A stretch of DNA of 32,762 nt from a bacterium (GCA_021812365.1 JAKANQ010000001.1:1-32762); one strand, 5' to 3'. Shown: positions 1-6,504, counted from the first letter of the stretch. A program made the numbers and translations. Notes: generated by a model from the sequence alone, not told the origin.

Positions 1-126
1 CGCTTTATGCTTCTCGTCATTCAAGAGTCCCGCGATGGTAAGACCGACATCCTGAAATTGGACATATACCTTGCTTTTTTTGCCGCGCTCCCTCAGCGCT
101 TTTAGATAATCTTCATTAAGCGGCAT
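1..126 (-). CDS. Hypothetical protein, 3' end cut off by window edge
   Basis: An open frame of 42 codons reads on the minus strand from an ATG at 126 to the window edge without a stop. It starts MPLNEDYLKALRERGKK and continues as a charged, soluble-looking sequence. It is too short for the ORF track because it is truncated. I do not recognise the family. It diverges from thpR, and minus-strand TATAAT- and TACAAT-like boxes lie in the gap just upstream of its ATG, so it may have a short or absent leader. The reading frame and the divergent layout support a real gene, but the missing remainder limits certainty. Confidence 0.5.
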   Translation of the reverse strand, partial: MPLNEDYLKALRERGKKSKVYVQFQDVGLTIAGLLNDEKHKA

Positions 127-130
127 TAAG

Positions 131-155
131 CCTATTGTATGATATTATAAACGTA
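131..155. promoter_or_regulatory. Divergent promoter region, thpR and upstream gene
   Basis: This AT-rich gap holds overlapping -10-like boxes for both directions. On the plus strand TATGAT (138-143) and TATTAT (143-148) precede the thpR ATG by 7 bases at the nearest. On the minus strand TACAAT ends 7 bases before the ATG at 126. No good -35 box is visible for either. Both genes would then be transcribed almost from their start codon. Confidence 0.4.
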
Positions 156-710
156 ATGAAAAGGCGTTTATTCATTGGGGTTTCGTTTCCTGACGACGTT
201 CTTGCTTTCATCGAAAAAGAGCTTGATACGCTTAAGCCCCGCTTTTCGAATTCGGTCCGAATCGTACCACGCGAAAATTGGCATGCAACGCTTCTCTTTT
301 TGGGCGACCAGGAGGAACAGGCGATACCTCATATTCGCGAGGCGATGGAGGAGGGGCTTCGCTTGTTTGCGTGGGAGCCCATTTCGTTCGATTCCATTTC
401 ATACGGCCCCTCAAAGCATACCCCGCGAATGATATGGTGGAACGCCACCGAATCCACCTCGAAAAATCTTGGAACGGCACGAGACATCTTGGCACATGAA
501 CTTGAAGCGCGCGGAGTGCAATGGGAACATGAACGCCGTCCTTATCACGGGCATGTGACGCTTGTGCGGCTCGATGAGCCTCCTCACGACGATGCGCTTT
601 TTATTTCGGCGCCCGCCTCGTGCGGGGCATATTCAGTCGACCTATTTGCGTCCGAATTAAGCCCGAATGGCGCGAACTATTCGCTTCTCTATTCACTTGA
701 GAAGGAGTAA
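156..710 (+). CDS. thpR: RNA 2',3'-cyclic phosphodiesterase (2H family, LigT/ThpR)
   Basis: The protein belongs to the 2H phosphoesterase family, whose bacterial members open 2',3'-cyclic phosphate ends on RNA and were historically called 2'-5' RNA ligases. Both signature H-x-T motifs are visible: HAT at residues 43-45 within NWHATLLFLG, and HVT at 133-135 within HGHVTLVRL. The length of 184 residues is normal for the family. I chose the ATG at 156, starting MKRRLFIGVSFP, instead of the track start at 135. It fits the family N-terminus, and the upstream -10 box would put the transcript start at or next to it. There is no Shine-Dalgarno. It is likely cytoplasmic. The natural substrate in this organism cannot be told from sequence. 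Confidence 0.88.
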   Translation: MKRRLFIGVSFPDDVLAFIEKELDTLKPRFSNSVRIVPRENWHATLLFLGDQEEQAIPHIREAMEEGLRLFAWEPISFDSISYGPSKHTPRMIWWNATESTSKNLGTARDILAHELEARGVQWEHERRPYHGHVTLVRLDEPPHDDALFISAPASCGAYSVDLFASELSPNGANYSLLYSLEKE

Positions 711-711
711 A

Positions 712-740
712 TTGCGAAGAGTTCAGAAGTTTGGTTAAAT
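712..740 (+). promoter_or_regulatory. Candidate promoter for the S41 protease gene
   Basis: TTGCGA, a 17-base spacer and TTAAAT lie between thpR and the protease ATG at 756. The -10 box is poor (4 of 6), so this is tentative; the gene could also be read from the thpR promoter. Confidence 0.3.
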
Positions 741-755
741 GAAGTCTGTGACTCT

Positions 756-2018
756 ATGAAAAAATATATACAAAAAATTTGCGGGCCGGTTCAAAGAATG
801 GAACGTGTGTACAAGATAACTCTCGCGAGTGTTCTTTTGGCGGCCGCGCTCGGCGGAGCGGCCTATGGCGGCTATTACGCGGGGCATGCGCGTTCGATTC
901 AGATCACCGATAGTAAGCAACTCATCAATGCCGACTTCAACCTCTTTTGGGAGGCGGTTCAAAAGGTAAAGGAAAAGCATGTTGAGGCGGGCAGCGTAAA
1001 CGACCAGCAATTGGTCTATGGCGCCATTAAAGGCATGCTCTCGGCATACGATGACCCATACACGGTATTTTTCAATCCTTCCGACGCGAAGAAGTTCAAT
1101 CAAGACCTGAGCGGTAACTTCGGCGGTATTGGCGCGCAGATCGGAATAAGAAATGATCAACTTCTTATCGTTGCGCCGCTCAAGGGAAGCCCTGCGGAAA
1201 AGGCGGGCTTAAGGCCGCTTGATAAGATATGGAAGATAGATGGAAAGGATACTTCGAATCTTACCGTTGACGAGTCGGTGAGCCTTATTCGCGGAAAGCC
1301 GGGAACGGTGGTGAAGCTTTCGATCTTCCGCGATGGATGGAGGAGTACGAAGGATTTTAATGTTACGCGCGATCTGATTCAGGTTCCCACCATTGATTCC
1401 GAGATAAGAACATTGAAATCGGGCAAGAAGATAGCAGTCATCAGTCTTTATAATTTCAATGCGAATGTTTCCGGTTTGTTCCAAGACACAATGAGGAATT
1501 TGGTGGAGAAAGGGGGATTCGATGGCATCGTGCTCGATCTTCGCAATAACCCCGGAGGATTTCTTGATGTAGCAACCGATCTTAGCGGATGGTTCGTAAA
1601 GAAAGGAAGTACGGTGGTTGTTGAGAAAAGCAGAACGGGTAATGATGAACCTTTGCTCGCGGATGGAAATGAAGCGCTTCTTGATATTCCCACGGTCGTG
1701 CTTGTGAATGAGGGGTCCGCTTCAGCGGCGGAGATCTTGGCGGGCGCGCTTCGCGATGATAATGGTGCAAAACTTGTTGGTGAGAAAACATTCGGCAAAG
1801 GAAGCGTGCAAGAAGTTGATACGATGTCGAATGGTTCTACGATAAAGATAACCATTGCTCATTGGTATACGCCGAAAGGAACCAAGATAGACAAGCTTGG
1901 ACTCACTCCGGACTTCGTAGTCCCTCTTACCGATGACGACTATACGAAGGGACTTGATCCTCAGCTGGATAAGGCGCTTCAAGTCGTTGATGCCGAAGTG
2001 CTTGCAAAAGGCAAATAA
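756..2018 (+). CDS. C-terminal processing peptidase, S41 family
   Basis: A membrane-anchored serine protease of the CtpA/Prc family, which cuts exported proteins near their C-termini. One N-terminal transmembrane segment (about residues 20-43) would place the rest outside the membrane. A PDZ domain spans about 122-195 (GGIGAQIG to SIFRDG). The S41 catalytic domain follows. The predicted Ser/Lys dyad is Ser323 in [10 protein letters not shown] and Lys348 in [10 protein letters not shown]; the 25-residue spacing matches E. coli Prc (Ser430, Lys455). The length of 420 is typical. There is no clear Shine-Dalgarno; a later ATG at codon 15 would still leave the membrane segment intact. rplI begins 7 bases after its stop, so the two are probably co-transcribed, although their functions are not obviously linked. 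Confidence 0.9.
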   Translation: MKKYIQKICGPVQRMERVYKITLASVLLAAALGGAAYGGYYAGHARSIQITDSKQLINADFNLFWEAVQKVKEKHVEAGSVNDQQLVYGAIKGMLSAYDDPYTVFFNPSDAKKFNQDLSGNFGGIGAQIGIRNDQLLIVAPLKGSPAEKAGLRPLDKIWKIDGKDTSNLTVDESVSLIRGKPGTVVKLSIFRDGWRSTKDFNVTRDLIQVPTIDSEIRTLKSGKKIAVISLYNFNANVSGLFQDTMRNLVEKGGFDGIVLDLRNNPGGFLDVATDLSGWFVKKGSTVVVEKSRTGNDEPLLADGNEALLDIPTVVLVNEGSASAAEILAGALRDDNGAKLVGEKTFGKGSVQEVDTMSNGSTIKITIAHWYTPKGTKIDKLGLTPDFVVPLTDDDYTKGLDPQLDKALQVVDAEVLAKGK

Positions 2019-2025
2019 TGATCAT

Positions 2026-2466
2026 ATGAAAGTTATCTTCTTAAAAGACGTGAAAGGAGTCGGGAGGAAGGGGGAGATTAAGGAGGTGAATGACGGGTAC
2101 GCTCGCAACGCGCTTCTCCCTAAAAAATTTGCCGAGATAGCCACTAATGCGAATATTGAGGTGGTGAAGAAGAATAATGAAATGAAGAAGGAGGCGCATG
2201 AAGCGCATGTGATGAAGCTTAAGCAATTGGCAAAATCACTTGAGGGGACCAAGCTTCATTTCATTCTGAAGGCGGGAGCTAAGGGCGAACTTTTCGGGTC
2301 AGTGTCCGAAAAGGATATTGAAAAAGAGCTGAAGAAGTTCAAGGCGTCTGATGCCACCGTGATACTTGCAAGTCCGATAAAGACGATAGGCGTCCATGCC
2401 GTAACCCTTGATTTTGGAGAGAATATACACACAGGAATTGAGATTGAGGTGAACGAAGAAAAATAA
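2026..2466 (+). CDS. rplI: 50S ribosomal protein L9 (bL9)
   Basis: The N-terminus [21 protein letters not shown] and the following [15 protein letters not shown] are the bL9 RNA-binding domain. A charged helix (about 45-75) and a C-terminal globular domain ending in [10 protein letters not shown] follow. At 146 residues it has normal length. The track frame starts at 1933 inside the protease gene; the family start is the ATG at 2026, 7 bases after the protease stop, with no Shine-Dalgarno, so it depends on the upstream transcript. bL9 is reported missing in some CPR lineages (established knowledge), so its presence helps narrow the lineage. A strong terminator follows. Confidence 0.95.
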   Translation: MKVIFLKDVKGVGRKGEIKEVNDGYARNALLPKKFAEIATNANIEVVKKNNEMKKEAHEAHVMKLKQLAKSLEGTKLHFILKAGAKGELFGSVSEKDIEKELKKFKASDATVILASPIKTIGVHAVTLDFGENIHTGIEIEVNEEK

Positions 2467-2471
2467 GTATA

Positions 2472-2499
2472 AAAAAATCCCGCCAACGGCGGGGTTTTT
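2472..2499. terminator. Bidirectional terminator between rplI and rpmA
   Basis: The hairpin CCCGCCAACGGCGGG has an A-run on its left and TTTTT on its right, so it can end both convergent transcripts. Confidence 0.85.
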
Positions 2500-2500
2500 C

Positions 2501-2776
2501 TTAGATCAAGACGTTCACTATCTTCACCATCTTTCGTGAACCGTCAAAATGTTCCTTCATTTTGTTCGCGAACTTAACGGTTCCCGCTTTCTTTGCGTAA
2601 AGAGTATCATCTCCGCCGCGAAGCACGTTCGTGCCCGGGTAGAATTTGGTACCGCGCTGGCGAATGATAACGCCGCCCGCGTTCACTTTCTGACCATCAA
2701 AAAGTTTAACGCCAAGACGTTTGGCTTCGGAGTCGCGACCTAATTTAGTAGAACCTTTAGCTTTTGTATGTGCCAT
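2501..2776 (-). CDS. rpmA: 50S ribosomal protein L27 (bL27)
   Basis: The sequence [24 protein letters not shown] is the bL27 N-terminal signature, and [23 protein letters not shown] is the conserved core. At 91 residues it has normal length. The N-terminal tail reaches the peptidyl-transferase centre in known ribosomes. There is no Firmicutes-type cleavable extension before MAHTKA. The usual partner rplU (bL21) is not next to it, which is a departure from the common rplU-rpmA pair. A TATACG/TTTATA box lies only a few bases before the ATG and there is no Shine-Dalgarno, so the mRNA may be leaderless. Confidence 0.96.
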   Translation of the reverse strand: MAHTKAKGSTKLGRDSEAKRLGVKLFDGQKVNAGGVIIRQRGTKFYPGTNVLRGGDDTLYAKKAGTVKFANKMKEHFDGSRKMVKIVNVLI

Positions 2777-2790
2777 ATTTCCGTATAAAT

Positions 2791-2812
2791 TCCGCCTTTT
2801 GGCGGTTTTTTA
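2791..2812 (+). terminator. Short terminator-type hairpin upstream of rpmA
   Basis: CCGCC-TTTT-GGCGG is followed by TTTTTT on the plus strand. No plus-strand gene ends here, so it may block antisense read-through across rpmA. On the minus strand it falls in the rpmA promoter region. Its right arm overlaps the -35 box of the next plus-strand promoter. Confidence 0.5.
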
Positions 2813-2827
2813 TTGCCAATGTATAAT
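2799..2827 (+). promoter_or_regulatory. Promoter for the 50-residue membrane protein
   Basis: TTGGCG, exactly 17 bases, then a perfect TATAAT (2822-2827). The -35 box is made from the loop and right arm of the preceding hairpin. The start site would be near 2834. Confidence 0.7.
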
Positions 2828-2845
2828 AATGCAAATAGGGGATTT

Positions 2846-2884
2846 ATGTCAACCTCAAATCAACAGGTCTTTGCAGGACGATGA
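2846..2884 (+). CDS. Possible 12-codon leader ORF coupled to the next gene
   Basis: An AGGGG site 4 bases before an ATG opens a frame of 12 codons, MSTSNQQVFAGR, whose TGA overlaps the ATG of the next ORF as ATGA. This arrangement usually couples translation of the second frame to the first. It is too short to judge by codon use, so it could be chance. Confidence 0.3.
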   Translation: MSTSNQQVFAGR

Positions 2885-3033
2885 GATATATCAATGCCGA
2901 TGACCCTGCGGTGCGAATGGCTGTGGTAATAGCCGTTTTTTTGCTTATTGGGTGCTTTGGATTCGCACTTGGCTATCTTGCGAGAGGGGATGCAAATCCT
3001 GCGCCTATAGTAATTGAGAAGTGTTCGCAATAA
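2881..3033 (+). CDS. Small single-pass membrane protein, 50 aa
   Basis: This frame is below the ORF-track cutoff but has its own TATAAT promoter upstream and a strong terminator 2 bases downstream. It encodes an acidic/basic N-terminus (MRYINADDPAVR), one hydrophobic segment (about residues 13-34, AVVIAVFLLIGCFGFALGYL) and a short tail ending APIVIEKCSQ. By the positive-inside rule the topology is not clear-cut, since Arg residues flank both sides. I do not recognise a characterised family. Short anchored proteins with a P-I-V-I-E-K-C type tail look like CPR small proteins I have seen unannotated, but that is an impression and not a database result. The tail cysteine could form a disulphide or bind a partner if outside. 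Confidence 0.7.
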   Translation: MRYINADDPAVRMAVVIAVFLLIGCFGFALGYLARGDANPAPIVIEKCSQ

Positions 3034-3034
3034 C

Positions 3035-3063
3035 AAAGAACCCCGCAAAAGCGGGATTCTTTA
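3035..3063. terminator. Bidirectional terminator
   Basis: AAAGAACCCCGC-AAAA-GCGGGATTCTTT forms a stem with A/T flanks on both sides. It ends the 50-aa gene and could also end a minus-strand RNA coming from 3200. Confidence 0.85.
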
Positions 3064-3067
3064 TTGT

Positions 3068-3197
3068 GCGAGGGACAGGAAATTGAACGTCGCACACGCG
3101 GGGCGCGTGCACTTCCTGACACCTTGCGGTTTCAGTACTTCCACCACAGGGAAACTTTCGTTTCCCCGACCCCTTTCCTTTGTTCAACTCCTGCCCT
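3068..3197 (-). ncRNA. Candidate structured RNA or decayed Leu/Ser-type tRNA
   Basis: No coding frame is convincing here, yet the stretch is highly structured and sits between two bidirectional terminators. On the minus strand, an outer helix pairs AGGGCAGGAGTTGAAC (3197-3182) with GTTCAATTTCCTGTCCCT (3088-3071) apart from small bulges. Inside are GGGAAAC-GAAA-GTTTCCC (3149-3166), a 7-bp stem with a GNRA tetraloop, and a 9-bp stem GTGCACGCG-CCC-CGCGTGTGC (3092-3112). The last 20 bases and the TGGTGG...CCGC part resemble the T-arm end and D-arm of the neighbouring tRNA-Leu, and the GC hairpin resembles a long variable arm. The acceptor arms do not pair, so it is not a working tRNA. It may be a tRNA remnant or a novel RNA. 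Confidence 0.35.
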
Positions 3198-3204
3198 GAA
3201 TGGA

Positions 3205-3240
3205 TACAAAAAGAGATGCTTCAAGAGCATCTTTTTTGTA
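3205..3240. terminator. Terminator of tRNA-Leu, bidirectional
   Basis: TACAAAAA-g-AGATGCT-tcaag-AGCATCT-TTTTTGTA is a long inverted repeat with T-runs on both strands. On the minus strand it directly follows the tRNA-Leu 3' end. Confidence 0.85.
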
Positions 3241-3244
3241 TTAG

Positions 3245-3328
3245 TGCGCGGGACAGGAGTTGAACCTGCAAGCCCTTACGGGCGCTACCACCTCAAGGTA
3301 GTGCGTCTGCCAGTTTCGCCACCCGCGC
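3245..3328 (-). tRNA. tRNA-Leu (anticodon GAG)
   Basis: The minus strand folds as a complete type II tRNA of 84 bases. The acceptor GCGCGGG pairs with CCCGCGC; the D-arm is GCG...CGC with TGG in the loop; the anticodon stem is CTACC/GGTAG with loop TTGAGGT, giving GAG; there is a long variable arm; and the T-arm is GCAGG-TTCAACT-CCTGT. The discriminator is A. The next bases are CTA, so CCA is not encoded and must be added by a nucleotidyltransferase. The promoter (TTGAAC-17-TATCAT) and the terminator are both clear. ORF-track frames across it are antisense artefacts. Confidence 0.97.
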
Positions 3329-3345
3329 ATATAAATTACCAACCA

Positions 3346-3374
3346 ATGATACCAAACAATATAAAAAAGTTCAA
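3346..3374 (-). promoter_or_regulatory. Promoter of tRNA-Leu
   Basis: On the minus strand TTGAAC, 17 bases, TATCAT. The tRNA begins 17 bases after the -10 box. The -35 box abuts the T-run of the preceding gene's terminator. Confidence 0.85.
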
Positions 3375-3375
3375 C

Positions 3376-3401
3376 AAAAATCCCCCGCGAGTGTGCGGGG
3401 G
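3376..3401 (-). terminator. Terminator of the 3408-3911 gene
   Basis: CCCCCGC-ACACTC-GCGGGGG followed by ATTTTTG on the minus strand: a 7-bp GC stem and a T-run, 6 bases after the stop codon. Confidence 0.9.
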
Positions 3402-3407
3402 TGTGGG

Positions 3408-3911
3408 CTATTCGGAATTGCTCGGAATGATGACGAGATGATGGAATTCTCCAAGCCAGGGAACGGGGTAGTCCAGGATGAAGAAGTTCACTCTGAATTT
3501 CTCCTCCTTTTTGACGGACATCACCGCGATACAGAGCTGACCCTTCGATTCGAACAGCATTATCGCCGACTTGTTGGAATCAACGAGCCAGTGCGGACAT
3601 TTGTTCGCAAGATCTACGATCTGATTCTGCGTCATACAAAGCGCATTGATGTCCTTGTTCAGCTGTTTGTTCTTCGCAAGCCACTCGAACATCTCTCGGA
3701 ACGTGGCATCGTGCTTCAGTTCGTACGCAAGCAAATACATATCCGCGGTGCATTTTTCCACAGCAATGTGGTCATTGAACGCGGGCTCGATCTCCGCAAA
3801 TACGTCAGTCGCGGAAGCAATTCTTCTTTGTCCGTACGTGGGACTGATTTTCAAAACATGAACGCGCTTCAGAAGGTCTTTCCTATGGCGGAACCATTCC
3901 CTAAGGCTCAT
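3408..3911 (-). CDS. Hypothetical soluble protein, 167 aa
   Basis: I do not recognise this protein. The ATG at 3911 (MSLREWFRHRKDLLKRV) is preferred over the track start at 3932 because AAAGGAG lies 6 bases before it. The first 30 residues are strongly basic, the middle is helical and charged (ELKHDATFREMFEWLAKNKQL), and the last third looks like beta strands (AIMLFESKGQLCIAVMSV). Three Cys residues are scattered and do not form a zinc motif. No signal peptide or membrane segment is seen, so it is probably cytoplasmic. It is a single-gene unit with its own terminator. The overlapping plus-strand frame 3393-3998 is a shadow. It belongs to the group of genes here with a strong Shine-Dalgarno and unknown function. 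Confidence 0.8.
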   Translation of the reverse strand: MSLREWFRHRKDLLKRVHVLKISPTYGQRRIASATDVFAEIEPAFNDHIAVEKCTADMYLLAYELKHDATFREMFEWLAKNKQLNKDINALCMTQNQIVDLANKCPHWLVDSNKSAIMLFESKGQLCIAVMSVKKEEKFRVNFFILDYPVPWLGEFHHLVIIPSNSE

Positions 3912-3965
3912 GATATTCTCCTTTGCTCGCAATCGGCGAGGTCGGTTGTGGAAGTTTCTATCCGC

Positions 3966-3995
3966 ATTTTGACATATAGTTCATCGGTACGTCAA
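3966..3995 (-). promoter_or_regulatory. Candidate promoter for the 3408-3911 gene
   Basis: TTGACG, 18 bases, CAAAAT on the minus strand, about 55 bases before the start codon. The -10 match is 4 of 6. Confidence 0.4.
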
Positions 3996-4007
3996 TGAGC
4001 ATCTATA

Positions 4008-4036
4008 TTCATAATTTTTCAATTTCACGATATAAT
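4008..4036 (+). promoter_or_regulatory. Promoter for the 4044 membrane protein operon
   Basis: TTCATA, 17 bases, perfect TATAAT at 4031-4036. Only 7 bases separate the -10 box from the ATG at 4044, so the mRNA should be leaderless. Confidence 0.7.
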
Positions 4037-4043
4037 AAGTGCG

Positions 4044-4388
4044 ATGGATCTCACATTTTTTTCTCGTCATAAGACAATCTCGGCGTTCATCATTGTTTCC
4101 GTGGTGTTGTTGTTCGCCTCTTTTTTCCTTATTAGCGTAAGCTATGGCCGGCTTGCTCAGTCGATAGTGCTTCACTTTGATATATTTCACGGCGTTGACC
4201 TTTTTGGAGCTCGGGCAAGTGTATGGTGGATATGGTTTTTGGGACTTGCAATCTTCCTCGTAAATAACGGGTTGGCGTATGAGTTCTATCATCGTGAACG
4301 ATTTCTCTCTTACCTTTTTCTAGGGGCAAACATGCTCACCTCTCTTTTTGTGCTTGTGGCGCTTGGCGTGATAATTTCAATCAACTGA
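4044..4388 (+). CDS. Hypothetical membrane protein, 3 TM segments, 114 aa
   Basis: Three hydrophobic segments are visible at about residues 12-34 (ISAFIIVSVVLLFASFFLISV), 61-79 (WWIWFLGLAIFLVNNGLA) and 88-112 (FLSYLFLGANMLTSLFVLVAL). A conserved-looking motif LHFDIFHGVDLFG lies between the first two, and YEFYHRERFLSY between the last two. I do not know a characterised relative; it resembles small integral membrane proteins of Parcubacteria. The gene starts almost at its predicted transcript start, and rmuC follows after a single base, so the two are translated together. That coupling hints at a link to RmuC at the membrane, but no function can be read from the sequence. Confidence 0.75.
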   Translation: MDLTFFSRHKTISAFIIVSVVLLFASFFLISVSYGRLAQSIVLHFDIFHGVDLFGARASVWWIWFLGLAIFLVNNGLAYEFYHRERFLSYLFLGANMLTSLFVLVALGVIISIN

Positions 4389-4389
4389 T

Positions 4390-5460
4390 ATGACCGATAT
4401 TCTTACTCTTCTTTTATTCATTATCTTCGTTGCGCTCATTGCGGGATTCATTCTGTTATTTCGGGCGCTGAAGAAAAAAGATGAGCCGCAAGATGCACAA
4501 TCACTTGTACTTTTGCAAAATCAGATTCAAGAATTGAATCGCACATTGGATTCGAAACTTGGTGAATCGACTAAGTTCATTCAGTATCAGCATAGCGAAT
4601 CGGCGAAGCTCATTCGCGATGTGACTGAACGCCTCACGAAGCTTGATGAGACCAACAGACAGGTGGTCAGTTTTACCGACCAACTTCAATCGCTCCAGGA
4701 TATTTTGAAGAATCCGAAGCAGCGAGGTGTACTTGGTGAGTATTATCTCGAAACGCTTTTGAAAAATGTATTGCCGACAGGGAGCTATGAGGTTCAATAC
4801 CATTTGGGCATCGATGAGAAGACGAATAAAGAACTCATTGTGGACGCGGTAGTGTTCGTAAAAGATAAGATAATTCCCATCGATTCGAAGTTTTCGCTCG
4901 AAAATTATAATCGCCTTGCGGAGGAGAAGGATCCCGTGGAACGTGAGCGATTAGAAAAATTATTCAAGACAGACCTTAAGAATCGCATTGATGAGACGGC
5001 GAAGTATGTGCAGCCAAAGAAGGGAACGATGGATTTTGCATTTATGTTCATTCCGCATGAAGCGATCTACTACGACCTTCTTATCGCGCAAGTGGGGGCG
5101 GCAAAGGTGAATACGCGAGACCTCATTGAATACGCATTTAAGGAGAAGCATGTGATCATCGTTTCTCCCACGTCGTTCCTTGCATATCTTCAGACGGTAC
5201 TTCAGGGATTGAAGGCGATGCAGATAGAGGAATCAGCGAAGGATATCATCAAACGTGTAGGGGAGTTGGAGCGCCATATTGGAAGTTATGAGTCCGCAAT
5301 GCAGAAGTTGGGCAACAACCTTGGTTCTTCGGTAAATGCCTTCAATGCGGCATATAAAGAATTCGGCAAAATAGATAAGGATGTGATGAAGATCACGGAT
5401 GGTGTTTCGAAAGTCGAGCCGATGATACTTGAAGGCCCCACGCATCGTGAAGAGGAGTAG
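4390..5460 (+). CDS. rmuC: DNA recombination protein RmuC homologue
   Basis: RmuC proteins are membrane-anchored, coiled-coil proteins with a PD-(D/E)XK-like core, proposed to limit recombination between short inverted repeats; the biochemical activity is not settled. Here an N-terminal membrane segment (about 4-24) is followed by a coiled coil (about 38-105) and the RmuC core from GVLGEYYLETLL (113-124). The nuclease-like residues Asp152 in LIVDAVVF and Asp165/Lys167 in IPIDSKFS are present. FMFIPHEAIYYDLL and IVSPTSFLAYLQTV are typical later motifs. The length of 356 is usual for the short form. It starts 1 base after the upstream stop. The next gene overlaps its 3' end. Confidence 0.9.
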   Translation: MTDILTLLLFIIFVALIAGFILLFRALKKKDEPQDAQSLVLLQNQIQELNRTLDSKLGESTKFIQYQHSESAKLIRDVTERLTKLDETNRQVVSFTDQLQSLQDILKNPKQRGVLGEYYLETLLKNVLPTGSYEVQYHLGIDEKTNKELIVDAVVFVKDKIIPIDSKFSLENYNRLAEEKDPVERERLEKLFKTDLKNRIDETAKYVQPKKGTMDFAFMFIPHEAIYYDLLIAQVGAAKVNTRDLIEYAFKEKHVIIVSPTSFLAYLQTVLQGLKAMQIEESAKDIIKRVGELERHIGSYESAMQKLGNNLGSSVNAFNAAYKEFGKIDKDVMKITDGVSKVEPMILEGPTHREEE

Positions 5461-6346
5461 TGAAAAAGCAATAAAAGATCTCTTTGCATTATATGGCGCA
5501 TTCGGGCGTCCGCTTTCGCTTGTGGAGATTCTTATCCGCATTCCTTCCGAGGTGTGCGCTCCCGAAGAGGTGTTCAAATGGTTAGATGATTCAGTTGTGT
5601 CCGGAAAGCTTATCACCGAAGAAGGATTCTATTGGAAAAAAGAATTTCCACTTTCCGGGACGAAGAGGAAGACGCAGGATCTCTACTTAGACTCAAAATG
5701 GAAGAAGCTTCAAACACTTTCCGGATGGTTCAGACACGTTCCTTTTTTTGAGTTTGTGATGGCGAGTGGCTCTCTTTCATTCGGTAATGTGAATCCCAAT
5801 TCGGATTTTGACGTGGTGACAGGAGTGAGGGAGAGGAGGATATTTACCGCGCGTTATCTTGCGAGCGCACTTTTTTCCGTGCTTCATGCGCGAAGACTTG
5901 ATGACCTGCAGGCAAGCAGTCCCGATAAGTTATGTTTCAATCACTTCATCACGAAGTCGACTTATTCCAAGCCACCATATAATTACTATCGGAAAGAGTT
6001 GTATCGTAATATGATTCCGCTTTGGTGCAATGGGACCTCGTGTGAAGAATTTGTCCAGATGAATGAGTGGTCTGGAATCACAAAAGACGCATTGTTGGAT
6101 CTGCATTGCGCGCGAAAAGGGAAAAGCGCGTTTGCGAAGAGTATTGAATGGATGCTTAGCGGTGTGGTAGGGGATTTTGTAGAACGGCGAATCGCGCGTC
6201 CTATCGCAATGAAGAGGCTTTCCGCGTATCTTTCTCGAAAAGCTGACGCATCAAATGAGGCCGGCGAGAGGGTCATCATACATGATGAAGAACTTGAATT
6301 TCACTTTGTTCTGAATTACGAAAAGAAGTTTGAAGGATTGGGATAG
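5447..6346 (+). CDS. Nucleotidyltransferase-fold protein (Pol beta superfamily)
   Basis: The middle of the protein contains GSLSFGNVNPNSDFDVV, the Gly-Ser ... Asp-x-Asp pattern of Pol beta-type nucleotidyltransferases. In track numbering this is G114/S115 and D126/D128, which would bind metal and NTP. The region before it (about 12-75) reads like a small winged-helix domain (LSLVEILIRIPS...VSGKLITEEGFYWKK). The C-terminal part is basic and helical. There is no ATG near the start. I use the GTG at 5447, which overlaps rmuC by 14 bases; the track uses a TTG at 5429, and I cannot choose firmly. Overlap with rmuC implies translational coupling. The substrate is unknown; it could be a standalone nucleotidyltransferase acting on RNA, protein or a small molecule. 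Confidence 0.75.
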   Translation: MKRSSEKAIKDLFALYGAFGRPLSLVEILIRIPSEVCAPEEVFKWLDDSVVSGKLITEEGFYWKKEFPLSGTKRKTQDLYLDSKWKKLQTLSGWFRHVPFFEFVMASGSLSFGNVNPNSDFDVVTGVRERRIFTARYLASALFSVLHARRLDDLQASSPDKLCFNHFITKSTYSKPPYNYYRKELYRNMIPLWCNGTSCEEFVQMNEWSGITKDALLDLHCARKGKSAFAKSIEWMLSGVVGDFVERRIARPIAMKRLSAYLSRKADASNEAGERVIIHDEELEFHFVLNYEKKFEGLG

Positions 6347-6362
6347 GGGAAATGGATAGGGC

Positions 6363-6391
6363 TTGCATTTTTCAGCGAAGTGTGATATATT
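6363..6391 (+). promoter_or_regulatory. Promoter of the 6398-6504 RNA
   Basis: TTGCAT, 17 bases, TATATT. It follows the nucleotidyltransferase stop by 16 bases and no ORF of usable length follows it before a terminator. Confidence 0.75.
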
Positions 6392-6397
6392 TCAAAC

Positions 6398-6504
6398 GTT
6401 GAGCAGTGCAGGAGTCTTCTTGGTGGGTAGATATTAATTTATTTGGCTGTTTAGGAAGATTCCAATCTGATTCCAATCCCGTCGCAAGGCGGGATTGGTT
6501 TTTT
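6398..6504 (+). ncRNA. Candidate small RNA or attenuated leader upstream of secA
   Basis: A good promoter at 6363-6391 is followed about 110 bases later by a very strong terminator: CCAATCCCG-tcgcaagg-CGGGATTGG and six Ts (6473-6504). Between them no ORF is convincing. GGAGTCTTC (6411-6419) pairs with GAAGATTCC (6455-6463), allowing one G-U. The 9-base ATTCCAATC occurs twice in tandem (6459-6467, 6470-6478): the first copy is partly in that hairpin and the second in the terminator stem. Either copy could supply CCAATC to the terminator's GATTGG. This could be a free small RNA of about 107 bases or an attenuator of secA. I know no family that matches. Confidence 0.5.
6473..6504 (+). terminator. 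Intrinsic terminator upstream of secA
   Basis: A perfect 9-bp stem CCAATCCCG/CGGGATTGG with an 8-base loop and TTTTTT. Its right arm and T-run contain the TTGGTT -35 box of the next promoter. Confidence 0.9.

Noticed and set aside
1448-1855. 135-aa minus-strand ORF inside the S41 protease gene
   Set aside because: Shadow frame of a well-supported gene, with low-complexity composition and no start signal.
3068-3197. Reading the structured stretch as SRP RNA, tmRNA or RNase P RNA
   Set aside because: The conserved GGTCAGG...AGCAGC core of SRP RNA, the tmRNA acceptor and tag frame, and the RNase P core motifs are all absent.
3064-3441. 125-aa plus-strand ORF running across the tRNA-Leu
   Set aside because: It is antisense to the tRNA; the VRGTGVEPAS-type peptide is a well-known artefact of translating the antisense of a tRNA gene.
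3393-3998. 201-aa plus-strand ORF
   Set aside because: It overlaps the minus-strand gene 3408-3911, which has a Shine-Dalgarno, a terminator and a more protein-like sequence.
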